This document shows positions 1-4,573 of a stretch of 5,462 nucleotides of DNA, one piece after another. The notes below the pieces were generated by a model. The model made no database searches. It saw only the letters and a program-made list of their open reading frames with translations, and was not told the origin of the DNA. Source of the DNA: Methanobacteriaceae archaeon (GTDB taxonomy: Archaea > Methanobacteriota > Methanobacteria > Methanobacteriales > Methanobacteriaceae); assembly GCA_011620845.1 (NCBI GenBank), contig WOYJ01000089.1:1-5462 (forward strand), read 5' to 3'. The translations under genes and the position numbers were made by a program. Numbering within the stretch: the first letter of the stretch is position 1; every line of letters begins with the position of its first letter.

Positions 1-140
1 ATACTATAATATTAAAAAATTTAGTTGAGAACACCTTTTTTGGATGAGCTTTAAATTAACATCACCTAATCAGACCAATTTGAACCCTTTCTCCAATAGC
101 CCAAATTTTTTAAATGGGTAAAATTACTAATCTCTAAGTT

Positions 141-150
141 CATATAAATA
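141..150 (+). promoter_or_regulatory. TATA-like box upstream of the small membrane protein / katG pair
   Basis: CATATAAATA is the best TATA-box match close to the first gene. If it were used, transcription would start about 25 bases downstream, near 172, which would cut into the ribosome binding site at 169-173 and leave a leader of only a few bases. A weaker alternative is the TTTAAATTA around 51-59, which would give a leader of roughly 100 bases. No TATA-like sequence lies in the 28-bp gap before katG, so both genes probably share whichever promoter is real. The choice between the two boxes cannot be made from sequence. Confidence 0.3.
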
Positions 151-177
151 TAAGATGAAATTTATTAAGAGGTAATT

Positions 178-333
178 ATGAAAGAAAATAATTCTCAATC
201 AACAAAAGCGCCTCTAACGAGTGCAGAGCGCATATTGGTGGTCTTGTTTGGGGTCGGCTTCATTTTGGGAATTCTGTTGAGTCCACTGGGAGTCGGGCCT
301 CGTATGCCTGAACTACGAACCAAATTAAAATAA
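178..333 (+). CDS. Small single-pass membrane protein (51 aa), probably co-transcribed with katG
   Basis: The frame runs from ATG to TAA and encodes 51 residues. A hydrophilic N-terminus (residues 1-18, with K2, K10 and R18) is followed by one clear hydrophobic segment at about 19-40, rich in I/L/V and glycine (G25, G27, G31). The C-terminus is short and basic (R42, R47, K49, K51). There is no signal-peptidase-like site after the hydrophobic stretch, so a membrane-anchored peptide is more likely than a secreted one. An AAGAGGT ribosome binding site (167-173) lies just ahead of the ATG. The stop is 28 bp before the katG start, on the same strand, with no promoter or terminator visible between them. 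The second half is GC-rich like katG, which suggests the two arrived together. I do not recognise the family. A spurious frame remains possible, but the RBS, the membrane segment and the spacing argue for a real gene. Confidence 0.6.
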   Translation: MKENNSQSTKAPLTSAERILVVLFGVGFILGILLSPLGVGPRMPELRTKLK

Positions 334-361
334 ATGAATTAATTGAGAAAGTGGTGAAATT

Positions 362-2533
362 ATGGATGAAAAAAGCAAACAAACTGTTAGCCATCCTATG
401 GCTAACCTTGAATGGTGGCCGGACAGGCTGAATCTCGACATTCTACGCCAACATTGTCTGAAGTCCAATCCTATGGGTGAGAATTTCAACTACGCCGAAG
501 AATTCAAGAGTCTTGATTACTATGCCTTGAAAAAGGACCTCAAAGAACTGATGACAGATTCACAGGACTGGTGGCCCGCGGACTTTGGCCACTATGGACC
601 GTTATTCATTCGTATGGCATGGCACAGTGCTGGTACGTATCGGACTGGAGACGGCCGCGGTGGTGGGGGCAGCGGCAACCAGCGCTTCCCGCCTTTAAAC
701 AGCTGGCCCGACAATGCTAACTTAGACAAGGCACGCCGTCTGCTCTGGCCCATCAAACAGAAATACGGCCGGAAAATTTCATGGGCCGACCTGTTGATTC
801 TAACCGGTAATGTCGCCCTGGAATCCATGGGCTTTAAAACCTTCGGTTTCGGTGGCGGGCGTGAGGACATCTGGGAACCAGAAAAAGACGTATATTGGGG
901 TTCCGAAAAAGAGTGGCTTGCAGATGAGCGTTACTCCGGTGAACGGGAACTAGAGAAACCCCTCGCCGCTGTTCAAATGGGTCTGATTTATGTAAACCCC
1001 CAGGGCCCGGACGGCAACCCGGACCCACTCCTTGCGGCGGAAGATATCCGTGAGATCTTCGCCCGTATGGCCATGAACGATGAAGAGACGGTGGCCCTTA
1101 TAGCGGGTGGTCACGCCTTTGGTAAGACTCACGGTGCAGGCCCCCTAAGTCATAAAGGGCCGGAGCCAGAAGCTGCACCAATCGAGGAGCAGGGCCTGGG
1201 CTGGAAGAGTAACTTCGGCACGGGCAAAGGAAACGACACCATTACCGATGGTGAGGAAATAATCTGGACCAACACTCCAACCAAGTGGGACAACAGCTTC
1301 CTGGAGATCCTATACAAATTCGAATGGGAGCTGGAGAAGAGCCCGGCCGGTAATTACCAGTGGAAGCCGAAGGATGACGCAGGCGCTGGTACCGTACCTG
1401 ATCCCCATGACCCATCCAAAAAACGTTCCCCTGGTATGCTGACCACGGACCTTGCCCTGAGGTTCGACCCTATCTATGGAAAGATCACACGGCGTTTCCT
1501 GGAAAACCCGGATGAACTTGCCGATGCATTCGCCCGTGCCTGGTTCAAACTGATCCACCGTGACATGGGCCCCATTACACGCTATCTCGGCCCAGAAGTA
1601 CCTGATGAGGAGCTCATCTGGCAGGACCCCATCCCTGCAGTGGATCATGAACTGATTGATGAATATGATATCTCCACCCTTAAGGAGAAGATACTGGCTT
1701 CTGACCTCTCAGTATCAGAGCTGGTTCAAACAGCCTGGGCCTCAGCATCCACGTTCCGTGGCTCTGATTATCGCGGCGGTGCTAACGGTGCCCGAATTCG
1801 CCTGGCACCCCAGAAGGATTGGGAAGTCAACCAACCAGACCAGCTGGCCAAAGTTCTCGAGGTTTTTGAGGGCATCCAGAACGAATTTAACACCCAGTCA
1901 GATGGTAAGAAGGTCTCACTGGCTGATCTCATCGTCTTAGGTGGTTGTGCTGGTGTCGAGCAGGCCGCAAAAAATGCTGGCCATGATGTAACTGTTCCAT
2001 TTACACCGGGACGAATGGACGCCCGGCAGGAGCAGACCGATGTAGAATCCTTTGGCTATCTCGAACCCTTTGCAGATGGCTTCCGTAACTATCAGAAGGC
2101 ACCAAGCCCCATGAAACCAGAAGAGTTGCTGGTGGACAAGGCACAACTCTTAACACTCTCTGTTCCTGAGATGACAGTTCTCATTGGTGGAATGCGTGTC
2201 CTGGATACCAACTACGGAGGGTCAAAGCACGGCGTCTTCACTGAACGGCCCGAAGCACTCACCAATGACTTCTTCGTGAACCTGCTTGATATGAGCACAG
2301 AATGGAATGCATCCGCGGACGATGATGATGTGTTTGAGGGGCGGGACCGAGCAACGGGCGAACTCAAATGGACCGGCACACGTGTCGACCTCATTTTCGG
2401 TTCAAACTCTGAATTGCGGGCACTCGCGGAAGTCTACGCATGTGAGGACTCCGCTGATAAGTTCCTGGATGATTTTATAATGGTGTGGGATAAGGTGATG
2501 AATTTGGACCGGTTTGATGTTGTGTTATCGTGA
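362..2533 (+). CDS. katG: Catalase-peroxidase KatG (723 aa, complete)
   Basis: Bifunctional heme enzyme that disproportionates H2O2 to water and O2 and has peroxidase activity; cytoplasmic, no signal peptide. The length matches the family (about 720-750 aa), with an active N-terminal peroxidase domain (about 20-420) and a non-heme C-terminal copy (about 430-720). Distal residues R84, W87 and H88 sit in IRMAWHSAGTYR. The Met-Tyr-Trp adduct residues needed for catalase activity are W87, Y210 and M236. The proximal heme ligand is H251 in GGHAFGKTHG, with W302 and D363 as its partners. The mobile arginine is R400 in LIHRDMGP. A GGTGA ribosome binding site (353-357) supports the ATG at 362. The N-terminus reaches the conserved DWWP, DFGHYGP and WHSAGT blocks in register. 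Where M. tuberculosis KatG has Ser315, this protein has D296. Its G+C content is far above that of the archaeal genes downstream, which suggests transfer from a bacterium. Confidence 0.97.
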   Translation: MDEKSKQTVSHPMANLEWWPDRLNLDILRQHCLKSNPMGENFNYAEEFKSLDYYALKKDLKELMTDSQDWWPADFGHYGPLFIRMAWHSAGTYRTGDGRGGGGSGNQRFPPLNSWPDNANLDKARRLLWPIKQKYGRKISWADLLILTGNVALESMGFKTFGFGGGREDIWEPEKDVYWGSEKEWLADERYSGERELEKPLAAVQMGLIYVNPQGPDGNPDPLLAAEDIREIFARMAMNDEETVALIAGGHAFGKTHGAGPLSHKGPEPEAAPIEEQGLGWKSNFGTGKGNDTITDGEEIIWTNTPTKWDNSFLEILYKFEWELEKSPAGNYQWKPKDDAGAGTVPDPHDPSKKRSPGMLTTDLALRFDPIYGKITRRFLENPDELADAFARAWFKLIHRDMGPITRYLGPEVPDEELIWQDPIPAVDHELIDEYDISTLKEKILASDLSVSELVQTAWASASTFRGSDYRGGANGARIRLAPQKDWEVNQPDQLAKVLEVFEGIQNEFNTQSDGKKVSLADLIVLGGCAGVEQAAKNAGHDVTVPFTPGRMDARQEQTDVESFGYLEPFADGFRNYQKAPSPMKPEELLVDKAQLLTLSVPEMTVLIGGMRVLDTNYGGSKHGVFTERPEALTNDFFVNLLDMSTEWNASADDDDVFEGRDRATGELKWTGTRVDLIFGSNSELRALAEVYACEDSADKFLDDFIMVWDKVMNLDRFDVVLS

Positions 2534-2560
2534 AAACGGCAATCTCATCTATAAATTAAG

Positions 2561-2592
2561 CATTTTTTCTTGAAACATTTTTTTCCTCTTTT
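2561..2592 (+). terminator. T-rich terminator after katG
   Basis: Two T runs (2563-2568 and 2578-2584) and further pyrimidine-rich sequence follow the katG stop by about 30-50 bases. Archaeal RNA polymerase terminates at such U-rich stretches without needing a hairpin. No stable stem lies directly upstream. Confidence 0.6.
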
Positions 2593-2621
2593 ACTCCATT
2601 TCTCCAATAAGAAAGTTCACT

Positions 2622-2730
2622 GGTAGCTTACCCTTTCCTCCCCGAGCAACCTCGCAGGAGGCAGTCTGTCCGGCGTTGGGTTTATAAAAATCATTACAGG
2701 CTCAGACTTCCCCTAGGGGTGCCATAGGCA
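2622..2730. other. GC-rich block of tightly packed inverted repeats, possible structured RNA or acquisition scar
   Basis: This stretch, between the convergent katG and histone genes, is clearly richer in G+C than the sequence on either side and is packed with inverted repeats. GGTA/TACC spans 2622-2632. A hairpin has outer arms CCTCC (2637-2641) and GGAGG (2657-2661), inner arms CGAG (2643-2646) and CTCG (2651-2654), and a CAAC loop. AGTCTG (2663-2668) pairs with CAGACT (2703-2708). CCCCTAGGGG (2710-2719) is a perfect palindrome, and TGCC-ATA-GGCA fills 2720-2730. The elements abut one another almost without gaps. TTTATAAA (2681-2688) inside the long loop could be a TATA box on either strand. 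I see no convincing protein frame and no match to a tRNA, SRP RNA or RNase P RNA that I can recognise. The strand and function are unknown. Confidence 0.4.
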
Positions 2731-2753
2731 TCATTGCAGATAATTTGAACATT

Positions 2754-2981
2754 TTAATCATGAAAATGGTAAGTATGATAAATGTCATTGACAGCCGAAT
2801 CCACATCCCTTTTCATAACAGTCTTCCTACCAGAGTGTTTAGCTAAGCTAACCGCATCGGTAGCGATTTCTAAGCCTTGATCCTCTAAAATTCTTGTTAA
2901 AGCTTCTTTAGCTCCCTTACTTATTCTTGGAGCACCAGCATTTTTTATTATTCTTCCAACCGGAGCAATCGGTAATTCCAA
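2754..2981 (-). CDS. Archaeal HMf-type histone (75 aa) with TTG start and unusual C-terminal tail
   Basis: DNA-wrapping chromatin protein that forms dimers and larger stacks in the nucleoid. It aligns without gaps with M. fervidus HMfB: MELPIAPVGRIIK at the start, R10, K13, G16, R19, L46, H49, then GRKT at 51-54 and D59, giving the R52-T54-D59 loop clamp and the H49/D59 dimer-dimer contact. An upstream in-frame ATG at 3053 would add 24 AT-coded residues absent from the family. The TTG at 2981 gives exactly the family N-terminus and has GAGGGGG seven bases ahead of it, so I chose TTG. HMfB ends at residue 69 with a basic RRFKK. Here residues 65-75 read NDIYHTYHFHD: longer, rich in His and Tyr/Phe, and not basic. 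P18 replaces the E of HMfB. The gene runs convergent with katG and divergent from the TRAM gene. Confidence 0.93.
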   Translation of the reverse strand: MELPIAPVGRIIKNAGAPRISKGAKEALTRILEDQGLEIATDAVSLAKHSGRKTVMKRDVDSAVNDIYHTYHFHD

Positions 2982-2988
2982 GATAATA

Positions 2989-2995
2989 CCCCCTC
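2989..2995 (-). promoter_or_regulatory. Ribosome binding site that supports the histone TTG start
   Basis: On the minus strand GAGGGGG ends seven bases before the TTG codon at 2981-2979. GAGG is complementary to the CCUC of the archaeal 16S 3' end. A second, better match, GAGGTGAT, lies further upstream at 3019-3026. It overlaps an in-frame ATG (3020-3018) and is too close to that ATG to serve it. Confidence 0.6.
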
Positions 2996-3028
2996 TTTTT
3001 TTAATATAATTAAAAATCATCACCTCTA

Positions 3029-3042
3029 ATTTAATAAATTTT
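3029..3042 (-). promoter_or_regulatory. Possible TATA box for the histone gene
   Basis: The minus strand reads AAATTTATTAAATT here. It is centred about 25 bases before a start near 3009, which would leave a leader of about 28 bases carrying only the GAGGGGG site. A similar AAATTTATTTAAAGG at 3106-3120 would start near 3087 and give a leader of about 105 bases. Either is possible. Confidence 0.3.
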
Positions 3043-3299
3043 CTGTATTCCATTGTTTTTTAAAAAATCTTCCAGTAAAATTTGATCACTACAAAACGAT
3101 TCTTGCCTTTAAATAAATTTCTAATACTCTAAACCTGTTAATTTTGAATTAATTGTAATACTCACTTTTTTAATCAGTTCGATTTACATCTAACGATAAA
3201 TCAGAGATGGGAATGAAGATCTGAAACAGGTGTATAATTGGTTTTAAATGAAAATAATTGCAAAAAATCTATAAAATAGAAATTCTAGAAATAAATTAC

Positions 3300-3307
3300 T
3301 TTATATG
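3300..3307 (+). promoter_or_regulatory. TATA box for the TRAM gene
   Basis: TTTATATG closely matches the methanogen consensus TTTATATA. Transcription would start about 25 bases downstream, near 3328, leaving a leader of about 40 bases before the TTG at 3370. That placement is a further reason not to extend the protein upstream to the TTG at 3328. Confidence 0.55.
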
Positions 3308-3330
3308 CTTTAAAAACCAATATTAACTTG

Positions 3331-3349
3331 GCCAATAATATTATTTGGC
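3331..3349 (+). repeat. Near-palindrome in the TRAM 5' leader
   Basis: AATAATATTATT (3334-3345) is a perfect 12-base palindrome, flanked by GCC on the left and TGGC on the right, so the arms extend with one unpaired T. It lies between the expected transcription start and the ribosome binding site. It could be an operator or a weak mRNA hairpin; palindromes are common by chance in DNA this AT-rich. Confidence 0.4.
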
Positions 3350-3356
3350 TTAATTT

Positions 3357-3365
3357 GGAAGTGAT
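3357..3365 (+). promoter_or_regulatory. Ribosome binding site that sets the TRAM TTG start
   Basis: GGAAGTGAT differs at one base from the full archaeal Shine-Dalgarno GGAGGTGAT and ends four bases before TTG 3370-3372. Its spacing is about the same as that of the katG site. It would lie inside the coding sequence if the protein began at the upstream TTG at 3328. Confidence 0.65.
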
Positions 3366-3369
3366 AAAT

Positions 3370-3603
3370 TTGTTTGGAAATAACTATGGCAATGAGAGAA
3401 GAGATAATAGAGGAAATTCCGCCCCGGTTAATGAAGGAGAGGAATATGACGTGAAAATTGAAGACACTGGTAGAGATGGAGATGGAATTACCAGAATAGA
3501 AGGTTTTGTGGTTTTTGTATCCGGCGCCAAAGTAGGCGATGAAGTTAAAATTAGAATCAATTCTGCCAGAAGAAATTTTGCATTTGCAGAAGTAATCGAA
3601 TGA
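3370..3603 (+). CDS. Stand-alone TRAM-domain protein (77 aa), probable RNA-binding protein, TTG start
   Basis: Small RNA-binding protein made almost only of a TRAM beta-barrel, an OB-like fold also found in TrmA/RumA and MiaB-type enzymes. In methanogens such single-domain TRAM proteins are abundant and have been described as RNA chaperones, including in cold adaptation. Residues 1-17 form a flexible Asn/Gly/Arg-rich arm starting MFGNNYGN. The domain follows at about 20-77: GEEYDVKIEDTGRDGDGITR (23-42), then FVVFVSGAKVGDEVKIRI (46-63) and FAFAEVIE (70-77), the typical TRAM signature order. The TTG at 3370 gives the usual family N-terminus and has a good ribosome binding site. Upstream in-frame TTG (3328) and GTG (3361) codons would add residues not seen in the family as I know it. 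The gene is followed by T runs and then by alba on the same strand. Confidence 0.9.
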   Translation: MFGNNYGNERRDNRGNSAPVNEGEEYDVKIEDTGRDGDGITRIEGFVVFVSGAKVGDEVKIRINSARRNFAFAEVIE

Positions 3604-3648
3604 TTCTAAACTATTTCTGAGTTTATTGAAATTCTTTTGAAACATCAT

Positions 3649-3681
3649 TTTTCATTGAATATCTCAAAAATTTTATTTTTT
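3649..3681 (+). terminator. T-rich terminator after the TRAM gene
   Basis: T runs after the stop include ATTTTT near 3649 and TTTTATTTTTT at 3671-3681, about 50-80 bases past the TRAM stop and 50 bases before alba. This suggests separate transcripts, though read-through into alba cannot be excluded. Confidence 0.45.
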
Positions 3682-3721
3682 AGTTAAAATCGTTTAAACA
3701 TCCCATAAAACTGTATTTAAT

Positions 3722-3728
3722 AGGAGGT
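3722..3728 (+). promoter_or_regulatory. Ribosome binding site of alba, favours the second ATG
   Basis: AGGAGGT ends three bases before ATG 3732 and six bases before ATG 3735. The second spacing is similar to that of the other genes here and gives the usual family start MSEEN, so 3735 is chosen. Possible promoter sequence just upstream (GTTTAAAC at 3692-3699) is too close to be convincing. Confidence 0.65.
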
Positions 3729-3734
3729 ACAATG

Positions 3735-4010
3735 ATGTCAGAGGAAAACACAGTATACATCGGTAATAAACCACTTATGAATTATGTATTAGCGGTAGTG
3801 ACTCAAATGAACAATGGAACATCTGAAGTAATGTTGAAAGCCAGAGGAAGATCCATCAGTAGAGCTGTAGATGTTGCTGAAGTTGTAAAGAATAAATTTG
3901 TTCTAGAAGCAGAAGTTGGAGAAATTAATATCAGCACAGAAGAGTTATCTAATAGAGAAGGATCAAACACCAACGTTTCCGCTATTGAAATACAGTTGAC
4001 AAATAAATAA
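3735..4010 (+). CDS. albA: DNA/RNA-binding protein Alba (91 aa)
   Basis: Small, abundant archaeal nucleic-acid-binding protein that forms dimers coating DNA and RNA; in the nucleoid it works alongside histones. The protein is a complete Alba fold. The N-terminal YIGNKPLMNYVLAV block (8-21) carries N11 and K12, where Sulfolobus Alba has K16 and K17; N11 thus replaces the lysine acetylated in Sulfolobus. K35, R37 and R39 in KARGRSISRAVD (35-46) are the conserved basic surface. NKF (53-55) supplies the Phe of the dimer-dimer contact. The end VSAIEIQL (81-88) is the last beta strand. A tandem ATG precedes it; the second at 3735 was chosen from spacing and the family start. It lies 131 bp after the TRAM gene on the same strand. 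Base composition is ordinary for the archaeal part of the window. Confidence 0.95.
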   Translation: MSEENTVYIGNKPLMNYVLAVVTQMNNGTSEVMLKARGRSISRAVDVAEVVKNKFVLEAEVGEINISTEELSNREGSNTNVSAIEIQLTNK

Positions 4011-4030
4011 ACTCTATGAAATAAAAATCC

Positions 4031-4065
4031 TTTTTTTAAGATAAAAGTTTCCAAAAATTTTTTTT
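4031..4065 (+). terminator. Poly-T terminator after alba
   Basis: Seven Ts (4031-4037) and eight Ts (4058-4065) follow the alba stop within about 55 bases. This is the clearest archaeal-type U-tract terminator in the window. Confidence 0.65.
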
Positions 4066-4104
4066 AAAATTTAAAAAAAGCACCCATATTTTTTTGGGTT
4101 ATTC

Positions 4105-4111
4105 AGGTGAT
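4105..4111 (+). promoter_or_regulatory. Ribosome binding site that sets the TTG start of the DUF4326 gene
   Basis: AGGTGAT matches the archaeal anti-Shine-Dalgarno over seven bases. It ends six bases before TTG 4118 and directly abuts TTG 4112. It would be internal to the gene if the TTG at 4094 were used. TTG 4118 is therefore preferred. Confidence 0.6.
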
Positions 4112-4117
4112 TTGTTT

Positions 4118-4456
4118 TTGATTAAAATTAAGAAATACTCCGAATATGATGGTGAGGGAGAGTATATAGGAAGATATAATTATCATTACGGACTTAAGGC
4201 CTCACCCTTAAAAAATCCATATTCTGGACAGAATAACTATGAATCAAAACTAAATTTGATCAACAGGTTTGAAAAGTTTCTCAAGTCCCTTACAGAAGAC
4301 ACCCCACAATGGAAGGAAATCCGTAGATTACAAAAGATATATGAAGATAAAGGAGAGTTAACTCTTTTATGTTGGTGTGATCCTCTTCCCTGTCATGGAG
4401 AGGTAATAAAATCTGCTATATTGGGTGATATACACCCAAAAAGTAACGGTAACTAG
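4118..4456 (+). CDS. DUF4326-like protein (112 aa), TTG start
   Basis: The sequence carries the two marks of the DUF4326 family. Near the N-terminus is YIGR (16-19) followed by SPLKNPY (29-35), like the family's 'SPLGNPF' motif. At the C-terminus is LLCWCDPLPCHGEVI (83-97), with C85, C87, C92 and H93 matching the 'CxCxPxPCHGDVL' motif. Between them is a helical, charged region (about 42-80) of the usual 'EVIERYRRWL' kind. The Cys/His cluster could bind a metal, but the biochemical function of the family is not known to me; it is frequent in phages and scattered in bacteria and archaea, so a mobile origin is possible. The start is TTG at 4118 by ribosome-binding-site spacing; no ATG is available upstream of the conserved part. 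It is convergent with the acidic protein gene. Confidence 0.8.
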   Translation: MIKIKKYSEYDGEGEYIGRYNYHYGLKASPLKNPYSGQNNYESKLNLINRFEKFLKSLTEDTPQWKEIRRLQKIYEDKGELTLLCWCDPLPCHGEVIKSAILGDIHPKSNGN

Positions 4457-4502
4457 TTTTATGAATCAAACTGATACAAGAAGAGGATGTTAATATTATA
4501 CT

Positions 4503-4573
4503 ACCCTCAAAATAAATTTCAATGAATGAGTGAATGTTTAATTCTTTTGTTTTTTTAATCCTTTTTTGAGGGT
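4503..4573. repeat. 10-bp inverted repeat spanning the convergent gene ends, with T-rich terminator
   Basis: ACCCTCAAAA (4503-4512) is exactly complementary to TTTTGAGGGT (4564-4573), with 51 bases between. The interval holds a T run (4551-4556 within a T-rich stretch from 4537), which serves as terminator for the DUF4326 gene. The right arm lies inside the last codons of the acidic protein gene. The pair could form a stem in transcripts from either side, so a bidirectional terminator is the simplest reading. Confidence 0.45.

Larger units (their letters stand above)
2982..3369. other. AT-rich divergent intergenic region between histone and TRAM genes
   Basis: These 388 bases hold the upstream signals of two divergent genes and no coding frame that I believe. 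On the minus side are the histone ribosome binding site, a second Shine-Dalgarno-like GAGGTGAT and two TATA-like stretches, at 3029-3042 and 3106-3120 (read on the minus strand). On the plus side are the TRAM TATA box at 3300-3307, a near-palindrome at 3331-3349 and the TRAM ribosome binding site at 3357-3365. Between about 3121 and 3295 I see only AT-rich sequence and very short frames. Confidence 0.6.

Noticed and set aside
100..118. CCCA...TGGG inverted repeat upstream of the first gene as a peroxide-response operator
   Set aside because: Only four bases pair at the ends; the inner AT sequence does not match a PerR or Fur box well enough.
592..2394. Several open frames on the minus strand and one on the plus strand within katG
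   Set aside because: They overlap a complete, well-conserved KatG, have no family resemblance or ribosome binding sites, and arise from the GC-rich codon use of katG.
2622..2730. tRNA, SRP RNA or RNase P RNA in the GC-rich block
   Set aside because: None of the conserved motifs of these RNAs that I know, such as the tRNA TPsiC arm or the SRP helix 8 sequence, could be found on either strand.
2660..2745. C/D box guide RNA on the minus strand of the GC-rich block
   Set aside because: ATGATG and CTGA are present, but the spacing between them is too long and no second proper CTGA box follows.
3328..3369. TRAM protein starting at the TTG at 3328
   Set aside because: It would add 14 residues not found in the family, place the Shine-Dalgarno inside the gene, and coincide with the expected transcription start.
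3310..3648. 112-residue minus-strand frame over the TRAM gene and its promoter
   Set aside because: It is antisense to a recognisable TRAM protein and its promoter, has low-complexity composition and no supporting ribosome binding site.
3803..4054. 83-residue minus-strand frame opposite alba
   Set aside because: It is antisense to a clear Alba protein with conserved residues; no start signal was seen.
4081..4099. ACCCA/TGGGT stem with T-rich loop ahead of the DUF4326 gene as a riboswitch or terminator
   Set aside because: It is only five pairs around an eight-base loop and overlaps the likely transcription start; there is no further structure around it.
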